From NCBI GenBank assembly GCA_026706935.1, contig JAPOXV010000026.1:1331721-1395720 (forward strand): a stretch of 64,000 bases of DNA. The letters run 5' to 3'. The position numbers and the translations under genes are program-made. Origin of the DNA: Gammaproteobacteria bacterium. GTDB taxonomy: Bacteria > Pseudomonadota > Gammaproteobacteria > Pseudomonadales > Azotimanducaceae. A model generated the notes under the pieces. The model had not been told where the DNA came from. It saw only the letters and a list, made by a program, of their open reading frames with translations, and did no database searches. Positions within the stretch are counted from its first letter, which is position 1; every line of letters begins with the position of its first letter. Shown here one piece after another: positions 22,322 to 32,870 of the stretch.

Positions 22322-23566
22322 TCAGTTTTTAACGACGTCTGAATATGCGGTGAGGAAACTGTCTGCGTGTTCTTGCGAGAACACAAGTGGCGGCCTGAGT
22401 TTGAGCACGTTCCCGAACGCACCGGCATTTCCTATCAAAAAGCCTCGATCCTTTAGTTCGTTCACAATTCGTACTGCACCGTCGCGATCGGGTTTTTTAG
22501 TGCTTCGAGACTCTACCCATTCGATCGCAATGAATAGACCTTGATGACGCGTATCACCTACATGATCTACGTCAGCGTTGATCGATTCGAGCTTATTCGC
22601 GAGGTGCGCGCCAACGGTCGCGGAGTTCTGCACTAGTTGCTCGGATTCGAAGACATCCAATACAGCATTTCCAGCAGCCGCCTGCAGCGGTGACGATGCA
22701 AATGTATTGAAGTAGCCACTGCCTTGACGAAATCTCTCGACATGCTCCCGAGAAGACGCAGTTGCCGCCAACGGTACGCCTGCACCGAGGGGCTTACCCA
22801 TGCTCACGATGTCGGGCATGAACCCACTCGTTTCATATCCCCACCATCGACCGCTTCGACCGAGTCCCGCTTGCACTTCATCCGCGATCATGACGCCTCC
22901 CGCATTTCGAACGAGTTCACTTGCTTCCTGCATGAAGCTTCGTGGGATGTTGGGTAGTCCTTCATTCGCACATAGTGAGCAGATCAACATGCCTGCTACT
23001 TTGACGTTTTCGTTTTTAAACGCAGTTAGTTGCTCATCGACACGGTCTAGGAAAAATTGGCGTTTGTCTTCCGCGTCGCAGCGATACGACTCCGGAAAGG
23101 GAATTGGTTTTATCAGTCGAGAACCTCGTGCGCGCGTCAATTGACGTACTGCGGCCGAATTACCATGATAGGCGGCGTCAGTACAGATAAAGCCTTCGCC
23201 CCCTGTAATCGTTCGCGCCATCAACATGGCTACTTCATTGGCCTCGGTTCCAGTACAGGACATCACGACGCTCTCGATGCCATCGTGGTGCGTCGTGACC
23301 AGGCGCTCAGCGTAGCTCAGGATCTCCTCATGTAAATAACGGTTGTGGACGTTTAGAGTCGACACTTGAGCGTTTATTGCGTCAACGAGATGAGGGTGAC
23401 AATGGCCAATACACGGAACATTGTTGTACATGTCGACAAACTGACGACCCGATTCGTCGAACAAGTGAACGCCTTGTCCGCGTACGATCGTGAGCGGCTT
23501 CTCGTAGAAAAGATGTGCGCCTTTTCCAAAAATCTGCTGTCTTCTCTCGAATAGGTCCTGGTTCAT
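22322..23566 (-). CDS. Class-III PLP enzyme, aminotransferase or phospho-lyase (AGXT2L-like)
   Basis: Fold-type I PLP enzyme of 414 residues. Cofactor-binding residues are visible: CTGTEANE near 104-111, Asp229 in IADEVQAGLGRSG and the Schiff-base Lys258 in SMGKPLGAGVP. The N-terminal YNNVPCIGHCHPHLV segment resembles the INNVAHVGHCHP stretch of mammalian ethanolamine-phosphate and phosphohydroxylysine phospho-lyases rather than ordinary ornithine aminotransferases. mutS lies 39 bp upstream on the same strand and the kinase gene follows with a one-base gap, so all three may share a transcript. Confidence 0.85.
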   Translation of the reverse strand: MNQDLFERRQQIFGKGAHLFYEKPLTIVRGQGVHLFDESGRQFVDMYNNVPCIGHCHPHLVDAINAQVSTLNVHNRYLHEEILSYAERLVTTHHDGIESVVMSCTGTEANEVAMLMARTITGGEGFICTDAAYHGNSAAVRQLTRARGSRLIKPIPFPESYRCDAEDKRQFFLDRVDEQLTAFKNENVKVAGMLICSLCANEGLPNIPRSFMQEASELVRNAGGVMIADEVQAGLGRSGRWWGYETSGFMPDIVSMGKPLGAGVPLAATASSREHVERFRQGSGYFNTFASSPLQAAAGNAVLDVFESEQLVQNSATVGAHLANKLESINADVDHVGDTRHQGLFIAIEWVESRSTKKPDRDGAVRIVNELKDRGFLIGNAGAFGNVLKLRPPLVFSQEHADSFLTAYSDVVKN

Positions 23567-23605
23567 GTGAATCTCTTGTCTACGTTTGGCTTCTTCAATA
23601 TCAGG

Positions 23606-26167
23606 TTAGGCGTCGTTAGCTTGACCAACCAACTTGTAGAGTAAATCGAGCGCATCGCGTGGCGTCAATTCATCAACATTGACCTCAGCGAGCTGTGCTA
23701 CAAGCTCTTCGTGTTTTGCCGACTCTTGGACTTCACCAGAGAACAATCCGAGCGCGTCGTCTTCTGGTCGCATGGCGTTGCGTTCTAACTCAGTGAGTCG
23801 TTTCCGCGCTTTCCTTATCACATGCGGAAGCACGCCAGCCAGTTTCGCTACGTCGATGCCATAACTGCGCGAAGTCGCGCCTTCCTTTACGGTGTGCAGA
23901 AATGCGACATTGCCACGATGTTGCACGGCAGTCATGTGCACATTCGCTGCGGTGTTCTGATCGTTGGCGAGCGTCGTGAGTTCAAAGTAGTGAGTCGCAA
24001 ATAAGGTAAACGCTCCTACGCGATCTAGCAAATCTTCGGCGATGGAGAGTGCGAGAGAGAGTCCATCGAATGTGCTTGTGCCTCGACCGATTTCATCAAG
24101 CAACACCAAACTGTTTGACGTCGCGTTGTGTAGTATGTTCGCGGTCTCGCTCATCTCGACGAAGAACGTACTGCGGCCACCTGCGAGATCGTCGGATGCA
24201 CCAATGCGTGTGAAGATTTGATCGACTGGTCCAAACTCCGCTGAATCGGCAGGTATATAGGAACCTGTGTACGCCATGATAACGAGCAACGCAACCTGTC
24301 GCATGTACGTTGACTTGCCCCCCATGTTCGGCCCAGTCACGATCAACATGCGTCGTAATGGACTTAATTCAATTGAATTTGGTACAAATGACGCACGAGG
24401 ATCTACATCCAATACCGGGTGGCGACCCATGTCGATTTGGATTGACGATGCTTCCGTAAATGACGGTCTGACCAATTGGTTTCGATGCGCGTAATGTGCG
24501 AACGAATTGAGTACATCAAGCCGACTTAGTGCATTCGCGATTACTCGAATACCACCAACATCTCTTTGTAACAACGAGACCAACTCGTCCCACAACTGGC
24601 GCTCTAGAACCCGTTCTTGCTCTTCGCTGTTGAGGATGCGCTCTTCGATGTCGCGCAATTCTTCCGAGATGTAGCGCTCCGCGTTTTTTAGCGTTTGGCG
24701 GCGCACATAGTCCGCAGGAACATCGAACGTTGCTGACTTCGGCACCTCGACGTAGTAGCCGTGTACGCGGTTGTAACCGACTCGCAGATTCGCGACGCCG
24801 GTGCATTCGCGCTGCTCGTTTTCAAAAGCCTGCAGAACTTCAGCCGCATTCGTTCGTAACGCTCGCACGCTCGCGAGTTCCTCGTTGTAGTCGCTCACAA
24901 TCATGCCACCCAAACGAATGTTGGGCGGTGGGTTGTCAACGATCGCGGACTGGATTAACTTTCGGCAGTTTGCTAGATCGTCAGTACGTTCAATCGTTTC
25001 AAATTCACTCACTGAGTCGAGGTCAGCGAGAAGGTTCCGAATTTCCGTAAACGCCTTCAACCCAAGCGCGAGACGCGCCAAGTCACGAGGCGTCGGCTGC
25101 CCTAACGCGAGGCGTGAAGCGATACGGTGCATGTCACCGACCGGTTTCAATGCGTCGCTCAATGAGTTCATAGTAAGGCGTTCTATCAATGCTGCTACTG
25201 CGCTCTGTCGCTTATCTACTTCAGATACGTCGCGCAGCGGTGAACACAACCAATCCTTTAATAGCCGCCCACCCATTGGTGTGTCGGTGTAGTCCATGGT
25301 GTCGATAAGCGTGCCTTGTCGCGAACCGTCGATTGTGCGTTTTGTAATTTCAAGGTTATGTAGGCTCTGTGCGTCGATTTGAAGACGACTTTCATTTTGC
25401 TCCCATCGAATACTGGACAAAAAGTCAAGATCTTGACGACAGGCTTGTTTTGCGTAATCTAAAACCGCACCCGCAGCGCCTACGACAGAGTGCTTTACTG
25501 TTAATCCAAAGCCCGATAAATCCTGCGTTTGAAAGTGCTGTAATAGCGAACGTTCGCCGAGTGAGGACTCAAACTTTACGGGGTCTAGCGGTGTTGTTGT
25601 CGCATTCGGCACTGGTATGTCGATCGAATCCGCTACAAGGAGCTCAGCGGGTTGAATGCGAGCAAGCAACGCATGCAACGCTTGAAGACTCTGCACTTCC
25701 GAGACATTGAATTCACTCGTCGATAGGTTGATCCATGCAACACCAAATTCATCTGAGTTCGATCCACTTGCATTGATCGCCATGAGCGCACTGTCTTCAG
25801 AATCGGCGAGATGGGCATCGTCGGTGACGGTTCCAGGCGTGACAATACGAACAACCTCACGATCGACGAGTTGCTTCGATGAAACATCGCCGACTTGCTC
25901 GCAAATAGCGACCGACTCACCCAATTCAACCAATGTACGTAAATAGCGATCAACGGAATGAAAGGGGACCCCGCACATAGGGATACGCTCTCCACGACTC
26001 TGGCCGCGCGCGGTCAAAGTGATTTCAAGAAGCTCAGCAGCACGCTTGGCGTCCTCGTAGAACAACTCATAAAAATCGCCCATCCGATAAAAAAGCAATA
26101 TATCTGGATGTTGTGCCTTGATCGCCCAGTACTGCTTCATCAGCGGCGTATCTTCGTTATTTGGCAC
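23606..26167 (-). CDS. mutS: MutS, DNA mismatch recognition ATPase
   Basis: Recognises mismatches and small loops and recruits MutL. The 853-residue protein has the mismatch-binding [11 protein letters not shown] motif (Phe-X-Glu) near residue 26, connector and lever domains, Walker A GPNMGGKS at 612-619, Walker [17 protein letters not shown], and a C-terminal helix-turn-helix. Start ATG 26167 gives the usual N-terminus with the [15 protein letters not shown] stretch. It is divergent from recA across 105 bp, so the intervening region must hold both promoters. Confidence 0.97.
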   Translation of the reverse strand: MPNNEDTPLMKQYWAIKAQHPDILLFYRMGDFYELFYEDAKRAAELLEITLTARGQSRGERIPMCGVPFHSVDRYLRTLVELGESVAICEQVGDVSSKQLVDREVVRIVTPGTVTDDAHLADSEDSALMAINASGSNSDEFGVAWINLSTSEFNVSEVQSLQALHALLARIQPAELLVADSIDIPVPNATTTPLDPVKFESSLGERSLLQHFQTQDLSGFGLTVKHSVVGAAGAVLDYAKQACRQDLDFLSSIRWEQNESRLQIDAQSLHNLEITKRTIDGSRQGTLIDTMDYTDTPMGGRLLKDWLCSPLRDVSEVDKRQSAVAALIERLTMNSLSDALKPVGDMHRIASRLALGQPTPRDLARLALGLKAFTEIRNLLADLDSVSEFETIERTDDLANCRKLIQSAIVDNPPPNIRLGGMIVSDYNEELASVRALRTNAAEVLQAFENEQRECTGVANLRVGYNRVHGYYVEVPKSATFDVPADYVRRQTLKNAERYISEELRDIEERILNSEEQERVLERQLWDELVSLLQRDVGGIRVIANALSRLDVLNSFAHYAHRNQLVRPSFTEASSIQIDMGRHPVLDVDPRASFVPNSIELSPLRRMLIVTGPNMGGKSTYMRQVALLVIMAYTGSYIPADSAEFGPVDQIFTRIGASDDLAGGRSTFFVEMSETANILHNATSNSLVLLDEIGRGTSTFDGLSLALSIAEDLLDRVGAFTLFATHYFELTTLANDQNTAANVHMTAVQHRGNVAFLHTVKEGATSRSYGIDVAKLAGVLPHVIRKARKRLTELERNAMRPEDDALGLFSGEVQESAKHEELVAQLAEVNVDELTPRDALDLLYKLVGQANDA

Positions 26168-26244
26168 GGCTAGGGGTTGAACCTACGAAATCTAACACTA
26201 TATAGAAGGAAGGATTTTAATTTCAATTAATCTGATAATTTGTA

Positions 26245-26267
26245 TATACTTACGAATTGTTAGGAGG
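26245..26267 (+). promoter_or_regulatory. recA -10 candidate and strong ribosome binding site
   Basis: TATACT at 26245-26250 is a plausible -10 box; 17 bp upstream TTCAAT (26222-26227) is a weak -35. AGGAGG at 26262-26267 sits 5 nt before the GTG start at 26273 and fixes that start. An SOS box is expected here, but I see no good CTG-N10-CAG palindrome; the AT-rich TTGTATATACTTAC over the -10 is at best a degenerate half site. Confidence 0.45.
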
Positions 26268-26272
26268 ATATC

Positions 26273-27331
26273 GTGACTGAATCAGCAAAGGAACGCGCAC
26301 TTAAAGTAGCACTAGCGCAGATTGAACGACAATTTGGCAAGAATGCGGTCATGCGTATGGGTGACCACGAGACGGAAGCAATCCCTGTTATACCTACAGG
26401 TTCGCTTGGATTAGACATAGCACTAGGTGTTGGCGGCCTCCCGCGAGGTCGGGTTGTCGAAATCTATGGCCCCGAATCTTCGGGTAAGACATCCCTCACA
26501 TTACACGTAATCGCACAAGCACAGAAAGGCGGCGGTACGTGTGCATTTATCGACGCAGAGCACGCACTAGATCCAATTTTTGCCGAGACGTTAGGCGTCA
26601 ATATTGATGACTTGCTCGTATCACAGCCAGACACCGGTGAGCAAGCGTTAGAGATCTGCGACAACATCGTTCGTTCTGGTGCGGTCGACGTTGTTGTTAT
26701 TGACTCAGTTGCTGCATTGACCCCGAAGGCAGAAATCGAAGGCGAGATGGGCGATACTCACGTTGGGTTACAAGCACGATTAATGAGTCAAGCGCTTCGG
26801 AAAATGACGAGCAATATCAAGCAAAGTAATACGTTGGTGATCTTCATCAATCAGATCCGCATGAAAATCGGTGTGATGTTTGGCTCACCGGAAACTACGT
26901 CAGGTGGTCAAGCGCTCAAGTTTTTCTCGTCCGTGCGCCTCGACATTCGACGTATCAGCCAGATTAAACGTGGAGACGAAGTCGTAGGTAACCAAACACG
27001 AGTCAAGGTTCAAAAGAACAAGGTCGCGCCTCCGTTTCGTCAAGCTGAATTTGAGATTCTTTACGGTGAAGGTATTCATATGAACGGTGAGATATTGGAC
27101 CTAGGTGTTCAAGAGGATCTCATCGAGAAATCAGGGACTTGGTTCTCTTACAACGGTGAACGCATTGGCCAAGGTCGAAAAAACGCGTCCGATTGGCTGA
27201 ACCATCACGAAGATGTTCGAGACCAACTTGAACAACAAATTCGAGAACGACTCTTGCCGAAGAAAGAACAAGTATCCAACGATGCCGGAGCGGCCAACGA
27301 AGAGTCAGCAGTTGACGTAGAGGAAGCTTAG
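26273..27331 (+). CDS. recA: RecA recombinase
   Basis: Strand-exchange ATPase and co-protease for LexA-type repressors. Walker A GPESSGKT is at residues 66-73, Walker [11 protein letters not shown], and the DNA-binding loops [19 protein letters not shown] and [18 protein letters not shown] start, 352 residues, acidic C-terminal tail. The segment after loop L2 reads [17 protein letters not shown] where most RecA proteins have TTTGGNALKFYASVRLD. recX follows, then alaS, the usual order. Confidence 0.98.
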   Translation: MTESAKERALKVALAQIERQFGKNAVMRMGDHETEAIPVIPTGSLGLDIALGVGGLPRGRVVEIYGPESSGKTSLTLHVIAQAQKGGGTCAFIDAEHALDPIFAETLGVNIDDLLVSQPDTGEQALEICDNIVRSGAVDVVVIDSVAALTPKAEIEGEMGDTHVGLQARLMSQALRKMTSNIKQSNTLVIFINQIRMKIGVMFGSPETTSGGQALKFFSSVRLDIRRISQIKRGDEVVGNQTRVKVQKNKVAPPFRQAEFEILYGEGIHMNGEILDLGVQEDLIEKSGTWFSYNGERIGQGRKNASDWLNHHEDVRDQLEQQIRERLLPKKEQVSNDAGAANEESAVDVEEA

Positions 27332-27436
27332 ATTTTCTTCGACTCTTCGCAGCGATATGCTCTTCGATACATTGGATAGGTGTACTTAGCGCATAGTCTC
27401 CGATAAGGTAGATTTAACGAGCGTCAGGAAGTGCGG

Positions 27437-27907
27437 ATGACCGACGTACGCAATTCGCCAGAGCTCGAACGGGCTATCCAAATCCTTACACCGCGCGAGC
27501 ACTCAGTGCGTGAGTTACGTGTAAAACTCACTAAGCGGAATATTGATCCAGAGAAGATCGAAGCAATCGTTTCATATCTGATTGAACTCGATTACTTATC
27601 CGACCAACGCTTCACAGAAGCGTATGTAGCGGAGCGTACGCGCAAAGGCGACGGGCCAAACAAAATCCGAGCAAATCTTCTACGACGTGGCGTGGACCGT
27701 GTCCTGATTGACCGATTTTTGCCGTCGGACGACGAATTCTGGAGCGAACTGGCTACAGACGTACTTAGAAAACGATACGGTGCGCGCGACGACGAGTTAA
27801 GTCGATTGGAAGTTTCGGAGTGGAAGAAACGTCGTAATCTCTTAATGAACCGCGGGTTTCCGGTTCATGTCATACGCGTTGCGTTAGGGGATTTCCGTCG
27901 ACCTTAA
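27437..27907 (+). CDS. recX: RecX regulatory protein
   Basis: Negative modulator of RecA filaments. I chose ATG 27437 because AGGA (27426-27429) is 7 nt upstream of it, whereas the GTG at 27431 is too close. The 156-residue protein shows the three-helix repeats of the family: ILTPREHSVRELRVKL, YLSDQRFTEAYVAERTRKGDGPNKIRANLLRRGV, and FLMNRGFP-type end (here LLMNRGFPVHVIRVAL). It lies 105 bp after recA and ends before a strong hairpin. Confidence 0.92.
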   Translation: MTDVRNSPELERAIQILTPREHSVRELRVKLTKRNIDPEKIEAIVSYLIELDYLSDQRFTEAYVAERTRKGDGPNKIRANLLRRGVDRVLIDRFLPSDDEFWSELATDVLRKRYGARDDELSRLEVSEWKKRRNLLMNRGFPVHVIRVALGDFRRP

Positions 27908-27911
27908 CTAA

Positions 27912-27949
27912 TAAGTGCCTCGTACGTCGATTGACGTACGAGGCACTTA
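27912..27949. terminator. Perfect 17-bp hairpin, probable bidirectional terminator
   Basis: The left arm TAAGTGCCTCGTACGTC (27912-27928) and right arm GACGTACGAGGCACTTA (27933-27949) pair without mismatch around a GATT loop. It lies 4 bp after the recX stop and 19 bp before the stop of the convergent S9 peptidase gene. The T-tract on the plus side (GACGTTTCGTTT) is weak, so Rho-independent termination is inferred from position and stability. A strong stem serving both strands is typical between convergent genes. Confidence 0.75.
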
Positions 27950-27968
27950 AGACGTTTCGTTTCAGAAT

Positions 27969-29906
27969 CTAGTTCGTGGTCGATACAGCTTGGACCTGCT
28001 CTGATTCACCACCAATATGTTCGTCAAGGAACGAGAGTTGCCAACCATATAAGTCCATGATCGTGTCGCGCCCGAACCAACTGTGACCTTGATTTCCCCT
28101 GTAATGGGTCACTACCTGCTTGCCAACCTTATCGAACGCCTCTTTCATGCGATGGTAATGTTCAGGTGGCGTTCTTCGATCTTGCCCTCCATGAATGAGC
28201 ATGACTGCAGCTTTCACATCACCGGCTCTATTGACGACAGAAATCGCCTCGCGCTCCTCTTGTGTTCGACCCATCGTTTGACGGATCATTTTGACCTGTG
28301 AAACACGTCTAGCGAGGTCGCCAATACGTAAGGTCAGTACGGGGTCGTATAGTCCAGATTGACCGATTGCACATTGGTACAAATCAGGTTCCTTAGCGAC
28401 TCCCATAATCGCGGCATATGCACCGTAACTGCCGCCTCCAATACAAATGCGATCTTCATCCGCTATACCTTGCTCAATTGCCCATAACGTGGCATCAGTA
28501 ACGTCATCCTGCATTTTGCCGCCGTATTCCCGAAAGCCTGCTTTGACAAACTCCGTACCTCGTCCACCGGAACCGCGGTAATTCACTTGTAATACGTGAT
28601 ACCCTCGTGATGCAATTACTTGAATGCGCCCGTTGAATCCCCAAGAGTCTCGTATACCTAACGGACCTCCGTGTACATATACCAACATTGGTCCTGGTCT
28701 GGGTGTATCGATCCTCGAAGTCAGATATCCGAATATCGTTGTTTTGTCGCGAGCCGTGAAATAGAACGGTTCTACGGGCGCAAGGTCGTCAGTCGAGATC
28801 CCAATTTCTTCCGCGCGGTTTGTGATCTGATCGATGGATCCGTTTTCAGCGTCCAAGAGCACGATTTCAGATAGCGCGTTTGCTGAACTTACATTCGCGA
28901 CGACCAGTTTGTGATCAAAGGAATAGCTCGTGAGTGATACTGTGCTCTCAGGGAACTGAAGACGGATCATCTTGTGTGCTTGTGCGAGAGGATGTGTTGG
29001 ATTGAGATACATCATGCGTGGAAAGTGGTGATTGATCGACAATCCCCAAACATTTCCTTTCTGGTCTCCGACTGGTCCACCGATATCAAACGTATCGTCC
29101 GTATATACCTCTTTGTGCTCACCAGTTACTCTGTTGTATAGACCCAGCGAAGCGATGCCTCTTGGATTGCGGGTATCTCTCGTGAAATACTCGTTTGGAT
29201 TGAAAGCCGCTCTGACAGGCGTCCATCCTTTCTGATCGAAGGCAGTTCGTCTTAAAAGCTTCCATTCACCATCCGCCATCCTTTCATGTACGAGCGTCTC
29301 AGCATCATCATTACTCCCTACATGAAACGCAACATCTTGAAGATCGGGGGTGAGAATGAATCCACCACCGAGTGCAGGTGCTCTAGCGATTTTTGACGAC
29401 ACAGCGCCTGACAGAATATGCAGCTTGTAAAGTTCTGAATATCGACCAGATTGATGAATGAGTAATACGTGCTCAGGATCTTCTGGAAGCGAGTGAAATG
29501 TCCCACCACCACGTTCACGCTGCGCGAACAGGTCGATCGTTTGACCGGTCTTGACAACGACTTTCATGAGGCCGCCAGTCGGAAAATATGCTTCTTCGTT
29601 TGGGATTTTCCTCGATGGCGAAACTAATAGCGTTTCGTCGTCAGCCCATTGCATGCTTGCAATCCTCTGTTTATCGGGCATCCCGAATGAAATGACTCGA
29701 TCGCCAGTTACTCGATCGAGAACCTGCAGTTTGTTTTCCTGTTCGTCGCCATCGCCTTCTAGCAAGGACGCTGCAAGATAGGTACCTTCCGGTGAAATGA
29801 TCACCGCCTGCATATCGAAGGGCTCAAAGAATTTCCAGAGCGGTATTGGCTCCGCAATGGCAGTAGCTGCAAAGAGAAGAGTGCAGATAGTTATCAGTCG
29901 ACGCAT
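27969..29906 (-). CDS. Exported S9 prolyl-oligopeptidase-family peptidase (S9C-like)
   Basis: Serine peptidase of the acylaminoacyl-peptidase/dipeptidyl-peptidase IV clan. MRRLITICTLLFAATAIAEP is a clear signal peptide, so it is probably periplasmic. The first 380 residues form a propeller-like region; the alpha/beta hydrolase domain carries VYVHGGPLGIRDSW, VNYRGSGGRG, the nucleophile in GGGSYGAYAAIMG, the aspartate around IHGGQDRRTP and the histidine in NQGHSWFG. GGGAG SD-like GGGAG precedes the ATG. It may degrade peptides for uptake, like the S9A enzyme at 17.8-20.0 kb; the substrate is unknown. Confidence 0.88.
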   Translation of the reverse strand: MRRLITICTLLFAATAIAEPIPLWKFFEPFDMQAVIISPEGTYLAASLLEGDGDEQENKLQVLDRVTGDRVISFGMPDKQRIASMQWADDETLLVSPSRKIPNEEAYFPTGGLMKVVVKTGQTIDLFAQRERGGGTFHSLPEDPEHVLLIHQSGRYSELYKLHILSGAVSSKIARAPALGGGFILTPDLQDVAFHVGSNDDAETLVHERMADGEWKLLRRTAFDQKGWTPVRAAFNPNEYFTRDTRNPRGIASLGLYNRVTGEHKEVYTDDTFDIGGPVGDQKGNVWGLSINHHFPRMMYLNPTHPLAQAHKMIRLQFPESTVSLTSYSFDHKLVVANVSSANALSEIVLLDAENGSIDQITNRAEEIGISTDDLAPVEPFYFTARDKTTIFGYLTSRIDTPRPGPMLVYVHGGPLGIRDSWGFNGRIQVIASRGYHVLQVNYRGSGGRGTEFVKAGFREYGGKMQDDVTDATLWAIEQGIADEDRICIGGGSYGAYAAIMGVAKEPDLYQCAIGQSGLYDPVLTLRIGDLARRVSQVKMIRQTMGRTQEEREAISVVNRAGDVKAAVMLIHGGQDRRTPPEHYHRMKEAFDKVGKQVVTHYRGNQGHSWFGRDTIMDLYGWQLSFLDEHIGGESEQVQAVSTTN

Positions 29907-30248
29907 GACATCGCTCCCACACGGGGTCCTGAAATGCTGACTAGGTCCTGTAGGTAAGGCCTATCGTGCGGCGACGTACTAAGGCGCCCCGCCCGAGGCC
30001 GCCATTTTCGCTAGTCTTTAGCGGTCATAGAAAGATACACCTACTCGCTTTGAATTGCAAGTGAGTCCTTCACTATAGAAAAGGTAACGAAGCGGGATTC
30101 AATGGTCAATTCCGTCGATTCACGATACTAAGACACTGAATTCGGTGACCCTTGATCGTGAGGGAGGGGACGGTGCTCTCCACGTTCTCTCGCACCGATC
30201 AGATCGGGTGCCTTCCTATAATTCCGCCCCTCTCAACACCCCAGAACC
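29907..30248. other. Intergenic region between divergent S9 peptidase and alaS
   Basis: These 342 bp must hold both promoters. A TATAAT lies at 30217-30222, 27 bp before the alaS ATG, but no good -35 is at 17 bp. A GC-rich patch at about 29970-30005 stands out from the surrounding sequence. I see no ORF, tRNA or recognisable structured RNA. Confidence 0.4.
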
Positions 30249-32870
30249 ATGGATACGGCCGAGATACGCTCGACCTATTTGGCGCATTTCGCCAATCGTG
30301 GTCATCGGGTGGTTCCCTCTGCACCGCTAATTCCTAGCGACGATCCCACGATACTCTTTACCGTGGCGGGTATGGTGCAATTCAAAGATGCGCTCACGGG
30401 TGTAGAGACGCTTTCATATTCGCGTGCGACGTCTTGTCAGCGATGCGTCCGCGCTGGCGGTAAGCACAACGACCTTGAGAACGTTGGGTACACCGCACGG
30501 CACCACACGTTCTTCGAAATGCTCGGAAATTTCAGCTTTGGCGACTATTTCAAAGAGGAGGCGATCGAATGGGCATGGGAGTATGTGAATGATGTCATCG
30601 GGTTAGAGAAAGATCGACTTTGGTTCACGGTCCACCCTTCAGACGACGAGGCGAGGAAGCTCTGGATCGACAAGATTGGAATCGATCCAGCTAGGGTAAT
30701 CGATCACGAGGACAACTTCTGGACCATGGGTGACACGGGTCCATGCGGTCCTTGTACGGAGATCTTCTTTGACCAAGGTCCTTCCATTGCTGGGGGACCG
30801 CCTGGATCCAAGGATGAGGACGGTGACCGGTTCCTCGAGATATGGAATTTGGTTTTCCCACAGTTCGACCGCCAGCCAGATGGCGAGCTGGAACCACTCG
30901 CCAAACCAGGCGTTGACACCGGTTTAGGACTTGAGCGCCTCGCCGCAGTAACACAAGGTGTGGATAGCGGCTATGGCACGGACGTATTTGCACCTATTTT
31001 CGTAACGCTCGATGACATAGTCAATCGAATTCAGCGCGTCAATGCGCTCGCCTCGCCGTCGTGTCGCGTGATTGCAGATCATGTCAGAGCCGCGTCATTC
31101 TTGATTAGCGACGGGATTCTTCCAGATCGGGAAGGTCGAGGTTATGTTCTAAGACGCATCATTCGACGCGCACTACGTCATGGCCACAAACTTGGCATCG
31201 ATGAGCCGTTCTTCCACAAGCTAGTGCAACCTCTCGTCGAGACGATGGGCGATGCATATCCGGAATTGGTGACCTCGCAAGAGCGCACGACCAAGGCACT
31301 CTTAGACGAAGAAGTGAAGTTTGGCGAAACCATGCAACGAGGGTTGAACCTCCTTGAGGATGCGCTCAAGAACCTATCTGGGAAGACTGTTCCGGGTGAG
31401 ATCGTATTCAAGCTCTACGACACATACGGTTTTCCCGTTGACCTTACAGCAGACATAGCTCGTGAGCAGGGCTTGATGATCGATCAATCTGGGTTCGATG
31501 ATCTCATGCGCGAGCAGCAAGATCGCGCTCGTGCTGCAGGTCAATTCCAAAGCACCGCGACAACCGAATTAGTTATCGATGGCGAGGTCGATTTTGTGGG
31601 TTACGAACAATTGGGCGGCGAATCCCAGATAGTGCAGGTCTTCGCGGTTCAAGATGGTCAGCTCGTTGAAACAGCTGTTTTGCAAGACGAGCAGGACGGT
31701 GCGATTGTGCTTGAGCGCACGGCTTTCTATGGCGAAGCGGGTGGACAGGTTGGGGACATTGGGACGATGATCAGCGATGACGCCCAATTCAATGTCGTAA
31801 ATGTCACCCGTTCAAACGATCAGTTTGTGCATTATGGACAGGTCCAAAAAGGCTCGTTTGTTCCTTCCCAGACAGTACGTTACGAAGTAAATGCGATTCA
31901 CCGACAAGACGTCGCTCGAAACCACTCGGCGACGCACTTACTACACGCAGCGCTAAAACGCACGCTAGGCTCCCATGTACAACAGAGGGGATCCTTGGTT
32001 GAAGCTCCGCGCCTAAGGTTCGACTTTTCGCACGACCAGCCTGTGACGGATCATGAACGTCTAGCGATTGAAACCTCAGTTAACGAGCAAATACTTGCGA
32101 ATGCTGAGGTTGAAACCAATGTCCTACCGTACGACGACGCCATAGCGAGCGGCGCAGTCGCGCTCTTTGGAGAAAAGTACGCAGATGAAGTCCGCGTATT
32201 GAACATTGGCGATGGTTTTTCGGTTGAGCTGTGTGGTGGCACGCACGTGGGGAACCTTGGCGAAATCGGTCTCTTCAAGATCGTTTCAGAATCTGGTATC
32301 GCTGCTGGGGTTCGTCGCGTCGAAGCGATCACGGGACGCAAGGCGTATGAACGATTTCGCGACAATGAATCGCTATTGAGTGAACTCAGCGATCGTATTG
32401 GCACGTCAGACGATCAACTACCGAAGCGCATTGAGCAGCTAGTCACCGAACGCAAACAGCTACAGAAACAGCTCGAAGACGCGCTGTCTATGAAGCTGCG
32501 TGATCGAGGCGCGGACTTAGTTGCTGGTGCACAAGACATTGGTGAGCTAAAGCTCGTCGCGAGCATTATTGACGGCACAGCTGAGACGATGATGGCGAGC
32601 TTTGATGACGTTCGCAGTCGGTTAGCCGACTATGTTGTCGTATTGGCTGTGGTCGATGGCGGTAAATATCAATTGGTTTGTGGCGTTTCGAACTCCCTCA
32701 CCAAATTGGTCAAGGCCAATGACGTAATCGCGCAGCTTAAGACACATGTTCCAATTCGAGGTGGCGGGAAACCATCAATGGCCCGCGCGGGCGGTACCGC
32801 AGCACCGGCCGATCTTGAGAATGGATTGACCTCGTTAGCTGAGTGGCTTGAAACCAAGTTAAGCGAATGA
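30249..32870 (+). CDS. alaS: Alanyl-tRNA synthetase
   Basis: Charges tRNA-Ala. The 873-residue protein has the full domain set: class II catalytic core (IRSTYLAHFANRGHRVVPSAPL, motif 2 CQRCVRAGGKHNDLENVG), tRNA-recognition domain, the editing domain with zinc ligands NHSATHLLHAAL and CGGTHVGNLGEIG, and a C-terminal DHHA1-type domain with the GGGKPSMARAGG glycine loop. Start ATG 30249 has a weak ribosome site, but the N-terminus matches the family. It ends in an ATGA overlap with lysC. Confidence 0.97.
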   Translation: MDTAEIRSTYLAHFANRGHRVVPSAPLIPSDDPTILFTVAGMVQFKDALTGVETLSYSRATSCQRCVRAGGKHNDLENVGYTARHHTFFEMLGNFSFGDYFKEEAIEWAWEYVNDVIGLEKDRLWFTVHPSDDEARKLWIDKIGIDPARVIDHEDNFWTMGDTGPCGPCTEIFFDQGPSIAGGPPGSKDEDGDRFLEIWNLVFPQFDRQPDGELEPLAKPGVDTGLGLERLAAVTQGVDSGYGTDVFAPIFVTLDDIVNRIQRVNALASPSCRVIADHVRAASFLISDGILPDREGRGYVLRRIIRRALRHGHKLGIDEPFFHKLVQPLVETMGDAYPELVTSQERTTKALLDEEVKFGETMQRGLNLLEDALKNLSGKTVPGEIVFKLYDTYGFPVDLTADIAREQGLMIDQSGFDDLMREQQDRARAAGQFQSTATTELVIDGEVDFVGYEQLGGESQIVQVFAVQDGQLVETAVLQDEQDGAIVLERTAFYGEAGGQVGDIGTMISDDAQFNVVNVTRSNDQFVHYGQVQKGSFVPSQTVRYEVNAIHRQDVARNHSATHLLHAALKRTLGSHVQQRGSLVEAPRLRFDFSHDQPVTDHERLAIETSVNEQILANAEVETNVLPYDDAIASGAVALFGEKYADEVRVLNIGDGFSVELCGGTHVGNLGEIGLFKIVSESGIAAGVRRVEAITGRKAYERFRDNESLLSELSDRIGTSDDQLPKRIEQLVTERKQLQKQLEDALSMKLRDRGADLVAGAQDIGELKLVASIIDGTAETMMASFDDVRSRLADYVVVLAVVDGGKYQLVCGVSNSLTKLVKANDVIAQLKTHVPIRGGGKPSMARAGGTAAPADLENGLTSLAEWLETKLSE

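Noticed and set aside
26240..26256. Possible SOS (LexA) box before recA, TTGTATATACTTACGA
   Set aside because: It matches the gammaproteobacterial CTGTATATATATACAG at about 11 of 16 positions but lacks the essential CAG half, so it is not convincing.
29970..30005. GC-rich patch upstream of alaS as a possible structured RNA
   Set aside because: No recognisable fold, promoter or terminator; noted only as unassigned.
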